From Rhipidocladum racemiflorum (taxonomy: Eukaryota; Streptophyta; Magnoliopsida; Poales; Poaceae), in assembly GCA_036346355.1 (NCBI GenBank), contig CM070570.1, forward strand, positions 6,394,649 to 6,458,648: a DNA stretch of 64,000 nucleotides. The letters are read 5' to 3'. Below the pieces are notes generated by a model, which did no database searches, was not told where the DNA came from, and saw only the letters and a list, made by a program, of their open reading frames with translations. Position 1 is the stretch's first letter. Each line of letters opens with the position of its first letter. Positions 1 through 12,400 of this stretch are shown piece after piece. A program made the position numbers and the translations under genes.

Positions 1-205
1 TTCATCCTAAGGTCAAACATTTTGCTCCTGCCTAATGTAAATGGTATCTGTGACTGGCTGATGGCAACACTAAAACAGGCATATGCCATTTACTGGTGTG
101 CACTAACAAACAATACTTGTCCAGCCAACAAAATATAGAATTGGAGCAACTTGAACCGACTCTTGGCAAATCGGATACTTAATATTGGTTTTGTGTCTAA
201 CTTAC

Positions 206-1861
206 ATTCAGGTGTGCATCTCCTCCCACCAAACTTATGCAGACCGACAAAAGTCCCTTTGACAGCACTGTTGTTGTACACCAGTATTGTAGGAACATTC
301 TGATCTGGGTAGTTGGGAATGCAGTCCGTGGAGATAATTTTAACAAACTTGGTTGCTGGGTATCTCGTCACCAATTCGTCCAGGCAGGTCTGGAGCAAAC
401 CACATTCTGGTATTCTGCCATCAGATTCATAGATGTCTTAGACAATGAACACCTCAATTTACTAAAAGAACACAGTGCATCAGATCAGATGGAGATTCAT
501 CCCAATCATTTAATGAGCTCAGATGTCCTTTTTGTAGAATTTACAAGTACATTATGTAACAGTCAACCAACATATAAAACAGAAGCACTGCAAAGTTTTT
601 ATGGAAGCTCCACCATGCAGCAAGACAACCCTATGCTAAATTCTAATTAGCTACAATCCTACAGTTCCAGTCAAAATTAGCAGAAATACAAGTGAAGAGA
701 GAGTTCATATCACTAGCTAGATCACAGCCTAGAGTGGGCAACATCAACATATCAAGTGTCCAGTAAATCAAAATATCAAATTGAGGGACAGTTGCTAAGC
801 TATCTTTGTTTATATGGTTTGTGATGGTATGTTCACAAGTCACATGTATCCAAAGTCAGATACTGCTGAAAGTCTGGAACCTATTTCACTACAATCAAAT
901 ATGAGGGTACAAGGCACAATCCAAGAATATCGAAGCTCTCCATATCCATATTTCAAGATGCCATATTTGATTTTGTAATTTTAACTAGATACAGAGCAGT
1001 TAATTTCTTTATTCAGTTCTATCTGCTCATGTTCAGTTTGGTTGAATCATAATTCATACAAAATAAACTATTAGGAGTTTTCCTTTTCTTTTTTCCTTCT
1101 GCAGAATCATTGACGCAAGAAGTAAAGAACAGCAACACACACTGATCACAGAAAGATTATGCCTTACCCATCCTTGTAGAGGAAGACCACAACCCAGACA
1201 TCTGGTGGAGCCTGTGACACCTCACGCACAAAATCGGAGCCAGTGATCGGTACGATAGTGCCAAATCTCGCGGCTTTTGCCGCCTCCCTGAGTTCTGCGA
1301 GCCTCATCTTCCTGTAAGCAACACATCACATCAAAGCATCAAAAAGCTTCTCAGTTTTACCAAAACAGTTGCAAATTGCATCGAACTATCCCGTGGCCGA
1401 CAGTATTGCGTTGAATCCGGATCAAACAATGACAAACAGATCAGATTACTAAGAAAATCACACGAATTACCGCATTTGACCACGCAAGCCGGATCAAATC
1501 AAACGCTTAAAGCATTAGAAAATCCCAAGATGCAGCCAAGAACTGACGGGAAAAAAAGGACAGCATCATGGATCACCAACCAGGCCGGAGACCAGATCGA
1601 GGCCGGGGAGAGGGGGTACCTGTACTGCTCGAGGAAGCGATCATCGTCCAAGTCGTCCTCGAGTTCCTCGAGCTCGTCGGGTTCGCGCGCGTCGAGCCAT
1701 TCCTTGGACTTGGGCTGCTCGTCGGCGTCGACCTTGGGGGTGAAGGGTGGCGGCTTGAAGGGCTCCGGCTTCGGCGGCAGGTTCCCGAGGCGGCGCTGGA
1801 TATCGTCCCACTGCGTACTCGTCCCCTCCACGTCCTTGTACACGAAGTGGTAGTCCGCCAT
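206..1861 (-). CDS. PLP3: Phosducin-like protein 3 (PLP3/PDCL3-type), 3' end off window
   Basis: This encodes a thioredoxin-fold co-chaperone. PLP3 proteins are known to work with the CCT chaperonin in tubulin folding in the cytosol. Three exons join in frame: 1861-1620, 1311-1168 and 414-206, giving 198 residues. Every intron is GT-AG, and the third exon ends in a split codon at a GTAAGT donor, so the last exon lies left of the window. The N-terminus MADYHFVYKDVEG, the acidic stretch ELEELEDDLDDDRFLEQY, and the thioredoxin-like part with STDCIPNYP and GRRCTPE match plant PLP3 as I remember it. The start is the ATG at 1861, followed by the family's conserved N-terminus. A GA microsatellite lies just upstream in the 5' leader. 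No frameshift is seen. Confidence 0.93.
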
Positions 1862-1876
1862 GGCCGCGCACCACGC

Positions 1877-1880
<4 letters not shown>

Positions 1881-1939
<59 letters not shown>
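1881..1939. repeat. (AG)n microsatellite in the PLP3 5' leader
   Basis: An uninterrupted AG/CT dinucleotide tract of about 59 bp starts 20 bp upstream of the PLP3 start codon. On the gene strand it reads as CT repeats, a common 5'UTR feature of plant genes. Open frames running through it (Ser-Leu or Arg-Glu repeats) are artefacts of the repeat. Confidence 0.95.
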
Positions 1940-1945
<6 letters not shown>

Positions 1946-1946
<1 letters not shown>

Positions 1947-2866
1947 GGTGGGAATCAATCCGAGAGGGGAAAGAAGGGAAGGGGCGAGAAGAGGAAAAGG
2001 GCTCGACTGGCAGGTGGATCCCACTTTCAGTGAATGGTAGAACTTGGGAATGGGCGATGCGTCCCTGACAGGTATAGAGCCCACTAGTCAGTCAGAGGCA
2101 AGCTTGCCTCTTTCATGTTGTTTGGGTTTTTTTTTTTGCGGCTTAAAGACTAAAAAACTAAAATCTAAACAAATATATAATTTTCTATATTTTTTAAAAA
2201 CTATAAGAGTTTATATAACTAAAAGTTCCTCTCTTCGTTCATTTTTATAAGGCATATTTTGATTTTGCACAATGATTAAAGTTGCATTGAAATTGAGAAA
2301 GATATGAAAGGAAATGATTTAGATGTCATTACTTAATTGTCTTGGAAAATGAAAGATATATGAGAAGTGCTTCTATGCTCTTCCTTTAAAAAGTTGTACA
2401 ACTATTAAAGCATGAATGAAGGGTGGATGAGGATTATTTACCCTTTCGTTTGCTTCAAGATTTGTGCAATTTGTACTAGAAGAAAAAGCATAGAAGCACT
2501 GCTCAAGATATATTTTGTGTGATTGGTAATGAATAAATGCATACTGTTAAGAGAGAATAAATAGGTGTATACAAGGAAAGATCTCATTAAATCACATACA
2601 AACCTTATATTTATGAACAAGATCATTAAAAAAATAAATCTTATAAAAATAAACAGAGGGAGTAAAAACTACTGGAGAGATAATTTTCTTAGCTTATTAA
2701 AATTGATTTTAAACTAATTTTACTGAAGTAATAATAAAATTACACAACTCTATTGGATAAAAGAGTGCTAATGCGCCAGACGCCATGCCATATCTTCGAA
2801 GTTGTCACTTTTCTAGCCCTACGTAACTTTTTTTTATCTGACCTATCACCTTTTTTAGGCCCTCTT
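1946..2866. other. Intergenic, AT-rich, no gene seen
   Basis: This stretch is mostly AT-rich sequence with stop codons in all frames. I see no exon-like block, RNA gene or clear terminal repeats. It should contain the PLP3 promoter. Confidence 0.6.
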
Positions 2867-3935
2867 TGGTATGGTTAGAGTTTTTCTGAAAAATAGCTTT
2901 TAGCTAAGTTGCATGGCTGAAGGGCTGAACGGTTGGGTTGAAGAGGTTTGGTGTTTGTCAGTTTGGTTTTTTTAGTATAGCTTTTAGGTATGTGAGATGC
3001 AGGCTAGGAACGAGGGTGAGAGTGGTTTGGTTTGGGATTTTTATATTTGGTAGGAAGAGATAATTTTCTTTGAACTCTAGTGGTAAAGTTATAACCCCAA
3101 CTCATCGAAGTCATAGGAAACTAACTCAGATCAGCTTTCAGCTTTTTCTAGTATAAATGAGTTGCTGGCTTCTGGTGTGAAAAAGATAACCGTTTAGAAC
3201 AGTTTTTGTCGATAATTGGAGAACGGGCTCCCGCCGAGCTTACTTGTTGAATGAGGGATCAACATGGGCCCCTTTGCACGAGAGGAGAGTTGCGTTCGAG
3301 TAATGTGGTGACGAGGGGGACACTCGAGATTTTATCCTGGTTCGGGCCTCTCACGGCGGAGATAATAGCTCTACTCCAGTGTATATGATCTGGGTTTGTG
3401 AAGCTGTGTACACTATTTTCCCTCCTGTCCTGCCGTGTCCCCTTCCACAGGGGCCCGGGGGGTTTAAATACAAGAGCTTAAGTTGTAAACATGGTAACTA
3501 CCCCCTACAGTCACGCCATACTTCCATATCTTCCGAGCCAGTGATCCGGAGCCCTTGATTCGCGTCTCGTTTTGAATTTCTAGCGCACCTTCCCTGGATC
3601 TTCGGCGGGTCGGTTACCACTTTCCTTCCTGGTGATTTGACTGAGCCCCCCGATCATCCTCCGAGCATCCGGCAGGCTCACCGAGCATGGTTGTTCGCAC
3701 CTGCCCGTCGTACTCGTAGGCGAGCATTAGTTTTTAACAGGTGAACGCGTATGCTCGTTGCCTGAGTACTGGGTTGCTCGGGCGCTCCCCTCGGGCATTT
3801 CCTCCGAGGGCACCGTATGGTCGGTGGCCTTTGAGCCGCCGAGGCAAAATGGTCTTCATGATGAACAGCCCAATCCCCGACAGTTTTTGCTTTCAGAGAA
3901 CAGAAGCCGAAGCTAAAATCGTTCTAAACAGGGTA
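2867..3935. mobile_element. Possible MITE-like element interrupted by a solo LTR
   Basis: The left part begins GCCCTCTTTGG and the right part ends CTAAACAGGGT, which are imperfect inverted ends of the kind seen in grass MITEs. The solo LTR at 3207-3882 sits inside it. The ends are weak and no convincing target duplication was found, so the boundaries are tentative. Confidence 0.3.
3207..3882. mobile_element. Solo LTR, 676 bp, TSD GTTTT
   Basis: The sequence starts TGTCGATAATTGG and ends CCCCGACA, with the TG...CA and TGTCG...CGACA inverted ends typical of LTRs. It is flanked by the perfect 5-bp duplication GTTTT (3202-3206 and 3883-3887). No internal retrotransposon region or second LTR is present, so it is a solo LTR left by recombination between LTRs. 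Inside is 'gtttaaatac', a possible TATA-like site, near 3464-3473. Confidence 0.88.
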
Positions 3936-4063
3936 GGATGATGCTACTTTTACGTTTATGTTCGGGAAATTTTTACTGTTGTAGCCCCTTCTGTTTTTCT
4001 TTTTTCAGATCTAGCCATTCATGCCCGGAAATTTCAAAAATAGCCTCATAATAGTGCAATGTC

Positions 4064-4290
4064 GCGGTGTCCGAGTGCTGGATATTTTATTTTATTTTTT
4101 TATTCGGAATACAGCGGTGCCGGAGCGCTAGATTATATTTTTAAAATTATTCATTAATTTCCAGCGGTGGCCAAGCGCTGGAAAGTTTGCAAAAAAAATT
4201 TCCCGGTTATTTTAATATCCAGCGGCTCCCGATCGTTGTATTTGGCAAAAAAAGAAAAAAAATTCGTTTTTTTTTTCCGCGTTGGCCGAG
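4064..4290. repeat. Array of imperfect CCGAGCGCTGG-type palindromes (left block)
   Basis: Five related units occur at roughly 40-60 bp spacing, each a variant of (C)AGCGGTG-CCGAGCGCTGG separated by A/T-rich spacers. A second block of the same motif lies at 5066-5236, on the other side of the inserted MITE. Confidence 0.7.
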
Positions 4291-4368
4291 CGCTGGTTTT
4301 GAATATTTAAATGTTTTTCCGACACATGCAAAAAGCATGATTGGCAAAAGCAAAGCAAAAACACTAAT

Positions 4369-4992
4369 GGGCTGTTTGGTTGGCTGCAACTAAAAAGATT
4401 TGCATCTACAGATGCAAAAGATGAGTGTTTGGTTGTCTTCTCATTCAACTCAGCCTGGCTCTACAGATGCAAAACACTCCTTTCAGCCTGGCTCCAGGGA
4501 AACGAGAAAATCCACCGTTTCCCCAGAGCCAGGCTCTGCTGAGCCATGCATGCATGCTGACATCAGCATTTATTATCTAATTTTCTTCTTTTCTTTGCTA
4601 TATCTTTTGATTAACATCTCCGATTAACGAACCGATTTCACCTATGTGTTCCTGATATTTTTTCGAACAAAACTAGACCATACTTGCTATATAAATTTCA
4701 AAAGATTAAAATTTTAGTTTTTCAATTTATTGATTTTCTAGAATATATTTTAAAACTTTTTATTTTCGTTTGTGAAATTATTGATTTTCTAGTATTTTTA
4801 AAATTTATTTCATCCTTCTTTTGAATTTGCTTATCACACTTTCATTCCAGTAAAATAACCAAACAACATCTCTCAGGCAAATTGTCCAACCTCATACGAC
4901 CAACCAAACAACATCTCCTCAGATCCACTCACTGACTCCCATCACTGCTGTCTGAGCTCATGCGCAATTTGAATCGAGAAGGCAACCAAACA
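4369..4992. mobile_element. MITE copy A (GGGCTGTTTGGTTG ends)
   Basis: The left end GGGCTGTTTGGTTGGCTGC and the right end GAAGGCAACCAAACA are inverted relative to each other. The interior matches, in reverse orientation, the element at 50523-51014. Shared blocks include the ATCTACAGAT palindrome, the 'gattaacatctccgatta' block and the 'tttcgaacaaaactaga' block. It is inserted in the fold-back element at 3972-5326. Confidence 0.72.
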
Positions 4993-5065
4993 AATTTATA
5001 ATTGATTCTTTTGGATTCCTCACATACGAACCCAAAAAAACAACCAATTTTTTTTAAAAAAAATT

Positions 5066-5236
5066 GAGCGGTCCCCAACCGCGGTTTTTTTAAAAAAAAC
5101 AAATTTTTTTTTTTTAAAAAAAACAGCGCTCCCCGAGCGCTGGATTGTTTTTTTTTTAAAAAAAATATCGCGCTCTAGCATCGCGGAATTCTAATTAAAA
5201 AATATGAAAAAGTATTGCCGCGCCCGGGATCCGCTA
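5066..5236. repeat. Array of imperfect CCGAGCGCTGG-type palindromes (right block)
   Basis: Four degenerate units (for example CAGCGCTCCCCGAGCGCTGG) are separated by runs of T and A. They continue the block at 4064-4290 and probably formed one array before MITE copy A inserted. Confidence 0.6.
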
Positions 5237-5538
5237 GATTTTACTGTTTGCAGGCCATTTTTGTAATTTCATGCGATCAACAGCTAGATCCGTAAAAAAT
5301 AAAATGGAAGAGGCCAGAACAGTAAACGATAGATTCAAAAAAAAAATTGTCATAAAATTAATATATATTTAATAATTTACTGCACCATTTCTCACTGTGT
5401 CAATACGAAGCGCAATAAATCGTAGCCGCAGGAACCCTCGCCGTGAAGAAGCGGAGCGGGAGAGGGGACAAGGTTGGGGTGGCGGCGGCGGGCACGGGGG
5501 GGTAGCGAGCGGCGGTTCCTGGCTAGGCGGCGGCCGAG

Positions 5539-8500
5539 ATGACGGACGGCCACCTCTTCAACAACATCCTCCTCGGCGGCCGCGGCGGCACGGTGAGCTC
5601 CTCATCGTCGCCTGACCTTTGCTCGATTCTAGGGTTCCGTCGCGACGTTTTGCGAGATTTTGTCGCCGTTGGCGACTTCTGATTAGCTGTAGGGTGTGGC
5701 TTCCACCATTTAGCTCGTTTTTTGCGATGATTTGTTGTTGGGTGCGTATTGGTCGGGTTTTAGGGTTTGGGCGGCGCATTAGGCCATAATTTCGCTTGTT
5801 TTTGTTGCGCTGCTCTGTTGGGTTGAACCGAGTGTTTGGCAGGAGATGTCTTCTCCTCTGATTTGTTCGATTTCGTGATTGTGGCGAAGTTCTAAGGCGA
5901 AATGTTAGATTTATGTGGCTCGTTTGGAGGTTGCAATTAGGGTTTCTTCCAGGTGCGGCTGCTGCAGCGAATAGGGACTTTAAGAGCTACTGGAGGGAAG
6001 CAGATTTCTCTAGAGATAACAGAGAATATTAGCAGAAGCATGTAACGATTAGCACCAGAAACGGGGGACTTGTTGTGAATTGCTCAATTTAGATATAAGC
6101 TGGTACTTCTAAATTCTAATCTGCAAATATTTTGGCATGCAAATTAGATATAAGTGTATATCAATTTATTTTCATGGTTCAGAGTCAATGTTCGCCATGA
6201 GTGCAAATAGTTTTTCACTTGTTGTGTACTTATCTGAACTTTTATATTTATACTTTCCCTAATCCTTGACTTGGTAATGCTTGCATCAATCATCACTTAT
6301 GAATGCATGGTTCGAGTAATCATCTTCCTGTGACACCTTACCACCTTTTTTGTGTTGGAAGCAAAGTGCTACAATTCCAACATGTTGTACTAAATAACTT
6401 TGAGAATGCAAATTATGTCTTCCTTCCTTTATTATTTTAAAACGTCCACCCATGTTTGCTCTTGAATAGTATTTGATTTATTATTGTTTGCGAACATTGC
6501 TAATCTTGTCATATTGCCATGACTCTTGCTTCAATACAGAATCCTGGCCAGTTTAAAGTGCATTCTGGAGGACTTGCATGGAAGAGACAGGGTGGAGGAA
6601 AGACCATTGAGATTGATAAAGCTGATGTAACTTCTGTGATATGGATGAAAGTCCCTAGGGCATATCAGCTTGGAGTCAGGATCAAAAACGGCCTGTTCTA
6701 CAGGTTTATTGGCTTCCGCGAACAGGTCATTATTTCCATATAACTCTTTTCTTTTATTGGAGTCAGCCAGTCAGGATCAAAGATGGCCTGTTCTTCATGA
6801 GGAACCATATTTTCCCTTCTTTATTTGCTGTGTTGCTGTTTTGCTATTGTAATATATCATATACCTATATTAATATGAAACTAATTTTGCATAGAACCTG
6901 AGTAATTTTGATTTTGCTATTCTATATGTTTTCCTATGTGGTATGAATTCATCACGTATTGCTTATCAAACCTGTGGTTGAGCCATTGTAGCTTTATCTG
7001 TTACAAACCCCGTGATCAGGGAAGGGAGGACCTCTATACCGTATGGTCTGTATTTGAATCTGGGTGAAGTGGCAAATTGATTTCTATGTCCTTTTGTATC
7101 ACACCGTATACCTGACATGGTTGTTAAGGCGTCCTTTCAAGGACGCCTAATCGCCGCCATATCGTCGAGGCGGTTCGGCGACGTACGGGCGCTTGCCGAG
7201 CTCGCCCGTGGCGTCCTTGCGGCGTCGGTGGGGTGGGCGTGGCGTGGGCGCGGGGTCCACGGCGACGCCTTGACCTAAAAAGGTCGCCATAGGAAGGGGG
7301 CTCGGGGCCAGGCTAAAAGCCCTAAATCGAAGAGAGAGGAAGGGGGCTCGGGGCTGAGAGGGGACCTCAGGGCCAGAGAGGCAGGGAAGGCCGACCCCTA
7401 GCCGCCGCCGCCGGTGCTCCGCTTCCGCGGCGACGCTCCGCTTCCTCACGGCCGGCGACGCTCGCTCCGCTCCGCCCTGCTACTCCGCTTCGCTCGTGAC
7501 GGTCCGCTCCGCTTCGCCGCTTCCGCCCGGCTGACGCTCCGCTCCTCACGGCCCGGACGCTCGCCTGCTCGCTCTGCTCCGACGGCTCGAGCTCGCTGTC
7601 GCCCGGCTCGAGCTCCGCCGTGGATCGAGCTCAGACTTTCCAGAGGCTTGTTTGAGGTGGTTTGCTAGTGGGTGGTGGTGTTTGGACTTTGGAGATTGAG
7701 TGGAGATCCTCCTCTGCTATTTGTGTTGCTCCTCTGCCGCCACCATCCGATCAGGCTCGGGCTCGGGGCTCCTCTGCTATTTGTCTTTGCTCCTCTGCTT
7801 TGTGTTGCTCCTCTGCTTTGGTTGTGTTGCTTCTCTCTGCTCCTCTGTCTAGGTGGACATGGCACGATCGACGCAACCACCGAAACCAACTCCTCTCGGG
7901 CAAATGAATATGACCCGGCACGGAAGGGAAGATGAGATGGAGGTCGATGATGAGGGGGATGCGGAGATAGTGGTCGATGATGATGATGTTGATGACTATG
8001 GTGAAGATCCCACGGATCTTGAAGAGGGTGGAGGAGGAGGAGAGGATGACACTACTAATACCGATAACGATTTGATGGATGATTATTGATTATGCGGTTA
8101 TGCCTAGATGAGAGAGGGTTTGAGATGCAAAACTATGTTATTTTGTTAACTATGTTATGTCATTGTGGTCATGTGGCGCCAAACTACATTATTTTGTGAA
8201 CTATGTTATGTATTAGACTTGGTGGTGTCAACTTGTCAACTATTTTAATGTCTTATTATGTTGCAATTTGTTTTTTTTATTCGCCTTACATACATGTCTA
8301 AAAAGGCGCCTCGCCTCGCGCCTTAACCTTTTAAAAGGTAAAAAGGTCCTGGCACGCCGCGGACGCCTTACCGCCGTGACAACCATGATACCTGAGTTAT
8401 TTAAGTCTTGCAGAACCCATTATCTTCTGTAGGAAGAATATATTATGTATGTGTGAACCGTATAAAAATGTTGAAGGAATAGATTACGCAATGGCGCTTG

Positions 8501-9409
8501 TGCAATCTATACAAAATGACGTATTAATCATGTTATCACCACGAGAACTATCTGGATACTCTATTGAGGTGTATGCCATTCAAGATGGAAGCCTTTGAAT
8601 TTTCCACCACCCTTTCCATAGAATGAGATCAGTGCATTGTTATTCACAGAAGGAATTGCCTGCAGGTGTGTCTAAAAATTAGAGTTCAACTGCCAGATTT
8701 ATCATAGATAAGCCAGATTGTTTCAAAATATTGTTAGTCAGCTCTACGAGTATGCTTTAACTTGCGAGAAATGATGATTGGTGAGGTTAATATATTTGTC
8801 TCCTATTGCAATCTGACAAATATTTCATCATGAACTTTCATTTATAGGACGTAAGCAGCCTGACCAACTTCATGCAAAAGAATATGGGCATCTCACCAGA
8901 TGAAAAGCAGCTTTCTGTTAGTGGCCACAATTGGGGAGGGATCGATGTAGATGGTAAGATGCACGGCCTTTTACTTTTGTAAACATTCTTCAGTTTTGAT
9001 TTCTATTTTTGGTCACACTTTCCATTGTAGGAAACATGCTTACCTTTATGGTTGGTTCAAAGCAAGCATTTGAAGTTTCTCTACCAGACGTCGCACAAAC
9101 CCAGATGCAAGGCAAAACAGATGTTCTCTTGGAGTTCCATGTTGATGATACTACTGGGGCTAATGAGGTTTGTAGCGCATCTACTCATGTTTTCTACATT
9201 GTCATCCAAGACTATTTTGAGCTCAAATCCTAATCTTCCTTAGTTCCTTGATTGTAGAAAGATTCACTCATGGATTTAAGTTTTCATGTACCTACTTCAA
9301 ATACTCAATTTGTTGGAGATGAGAATCGCCCTCCAGCCCAGGTGAATTCTGTCAATGAGCAGCATGCAATATGAAGCACATTGACATCGTAAATACTAAC
9401 TACTGAAAT

Positions 9410-9447
<38 letters not shown>

Positions 9448-12400
9448 TGTGTGTAGATTCTGTGGGAGACAATATTGAAATTTGCTGATGTTGGTTCTTC
9501 TGAAGAGGCAGTTGTCACTTTTGAAGGAATAGCGATTCTTACACCAAGGTGGAAATATGGAACATTTATCTGATTAAAAACTCAAGATAACTTGTTCATG
9601 GTTATCTGTCATATGTTTTCCCCGATAAACTAACAGATCTTTGGCAATGCAGAGGGCGATATAGTGTTGAGCTTCATCTTTCATTTCTGCGACTCCAAGG
9701 GCAAGCTAATGATTTTAAAATCCAATATAGCAGCATTGTTCGCCTCTTTCTTTTGCCAAAGGTTCTGCTCTTTTTGTATTTAACTGTCTTATTCTTTGAT
9801 GTTCTGCATACTGTTGACAATAGACATGAAACTGATTGTATCACATGATTGTTCTTTGCAGTCAAACAATCCTCATACATTTGTGGTTGTCACTCTTGAT
9901 CCCCCAATCCGCAAAGGACAAACATTGTATCCTCACATTGTTATTCAGGTTTTGTGCTGCGAAATATGCTCACGATGTTAAGATGTCATAATTGGTTTGG
10001 CTACTCGATTGCAGTGTTTTTGTAGACAATTTAGTAATTGTTTCCCTTATTCTCTAAACAGTTTGAGACAGAGGCAGTAGTTGAGAGAAATCTGACATTA
10101 AGTAGAGAGCTTCTGGCTGAAAAATACAAAGACAGGCTGGAGGAATCTTACAAGGTGAAATATTTGTTACTTTGGAACAACAATGTTTTGCTTCTGTTGA
10201 TTCATTCATGTTGGAATAGGAAATCTAGCTTATAAGATGAAATCACAAAATATGCAATGCAAAAAAAAGTTCGATAGTACTGAAAACTCCACCTAAAGCA
10301 TTGTGTATGCTGCCACAGGAAGAGCTGCTTTAAGCCGCCTGTGACTTATTTCCATTAGCAAATTGATTGTTTGTTAAGAATTACACTCACCTTTTGTCAA
10401 ACTTAAATTGGATTTGAAGCTGAGGCTTAAGTTAGGCCAAGCATGCACTTAACTATTCTGTTCATCTGTTGATTCTTCCTCTATATCCAAAAGAATGTAT
10501 TTTAGGAACAACTTCTTGTATATAAAACACTCCATGATTTTGAGACAAATCATGCTCATACCTTCCTAAGCGTGCCTTATTCATGTTCAATGCACATTGC
10601 ATTATAAAAATACAAAGTCACTAAAACTTGGATCAAAACAAAAAGGATTATTTTTTTAAATAATATCTTTTTTAAAAAAAATTACAGAAAAAATATGCCG
10701 AATCAAAAAATCGCAAAAATACCCACCTGTAGTCATTTGAATTGGTGATAGGTCTTTGTCACCAATTGAAATGGCGACAGAGACTCTGTCGCCATTTCAA
10801 ACGGATGGTTACAAAGGTTTGTCGCCAACGGATGCAAGTTTCTGTCGCCATTTCAATTGGCGACATAGACCTATCGCCAATTCAAATGACTACCGGTAGG
10901 TAGTTTTGTAATTTTTTGATTCGGCATATTATTTTTGTAAATTATTTTTTAAAATGAATTATTTTTAAAAAATCCAAAACAAAATTGCACTACATTCCTC
11001 CACCAACTACCTCATTAGACAGAGGAACAAATTTGATGGGCATTTATGAGACACAATAGCATAGTTCATTAGAACTGCATTACTCTCACATTATCTGTTG
11101 TAGAAAAGGTTCTGTTATAGATTGGTGTTTGCTGTTTTGAACTAGTGTGCCATTGCTTTATAACATATTCTCCTTTGTTTACCGTTCTTTTGGACTGGTA
11201 TTACATGTCATGGTAAATTGACTAACTTGTACAGAGTGTTCAATTTATCCATAGGGTCTAATACATGAAGTCTTCACCAAAGTCCTCCGTGGTCTATCTG
11301 GTGCTAAAGTCACAAGGCCAGGTTCTTTCAGAAGTTGCCAAGATGGATATGCAGTTAAATCATCACTTAAAGCTGAAGATGGACTGTTGTATCCACTTGA
11401 AAAGGGTTTCTTCTTTCTGCCAAAGCCTCCTACACTCATTCTACATGAGGAGGTATTATTCCTTCTCTTCTGCTAGAAATTGATTCTCTTCTGTTCACGC
11501 ATTTCTGATATGACATCATTGTCCAGCCATGGAAATTGTTACTCATGCCCATTCATTACATATTCAATGTAGATTGAGTTTGTTGAATTTGAACGTCATG
11601 GTGCTGGGGGCGCCAGTATGTCATCTCACTATTTTGACCTCCTGGTCAAGCTGAAAAATGACCAAGAACATCTGTTCAGAAATATTCAAAGGAATGAATA
11701 CCATAACCTCTTCAACTTCATCAAGTACGTGCTTTTCTATTGGCTTCATCATCCTTCTTGCTATGTTTATGCATAGACTTATGGGTGGCTTTCCTTGTTT
11801 CCATTAATCTTTTAAGTGGAAAGCACTTGAAAATAATGAACCTTGGAGATGGTCAAGGTACAAGTGGTGGGGTTACAGATGTTCTACGCGACACTGACGA
11901 TGATGCTGTTGATCCACATCTAGAAAGAATTAAAAATCAGGCTGGGGATGAGGAAAGTGATGAAGAGGTATGGTTGCATTTTGTTTACTGGTTGCTTGAT
12001 GCTGACTGTTAATCTTGTTACTGAGCCCCTCCATATACTTGTGTTCTTTATCACTTCATGTTAGGATGAAGATTTTGTTGTGGATAAGGATGATGGTGGA
12101 TCTCCTACTGATGATTCTGGTGAGGATGAATCAGATGCTAGTGAAAGTGGGGGTGAAAAAGAGGTAGTTAAATTTATTATTTGCTGTAGCAAGCCTGAAG
12201 TGTGAAGCCACTAAGCTAATTATCTCTTGTTCTTTGCCCCCCCTCCCCAAGAAATCATCCAAAAAGGAAGCTAGTAGTTCAAAGCCACCTGTGAAGAGGA
12301 AGCCTAAGGGCAGGGATGAGGAAGGTTCAGAGAAAAGGAAGCCGAAGAAGAAAAAAGATCCTAACGCCCCCAAAAGAGCAATGACACCGTTCATGTACTT

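Larger units (their letters stand above)
3972..5326. mobile_element. Long-TIR fold-back element carrying palindromic motifs
   Basis: About 75 bp at the left (from TTTACTGTT, through GATCTAGC, to CAAAAATAGCC) is repeated in inverted form at 5250-5326 with scattered mismatches. The interior holds copies of a short palindromic motif in A/T-rich sequence, and a second MITE is inserted at 4369-4992. There is no coding capacity. Long TIRs suggest a MULE-like or fold-back element, but no 9-bp target duplication could be recognised. Confidence 0.6.

Noticed and set aside
1499..2084. Long open frames rich in Ser-Leu or Arg-Glu repeats over the GA microsatellite
   Set aside because: They are frames through a dinucleotide repeat. 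The real minus-strand start is at 1861, matching the conserved PLP3 N-terminus.
7853..8089. Acidic 78-codon frame as a host gene
   Set aside because: It lies wholly within a TSD-bounded hAT element inside an SSRP1 intron, with no splice structure or recognised domain. It is reported only as element content.
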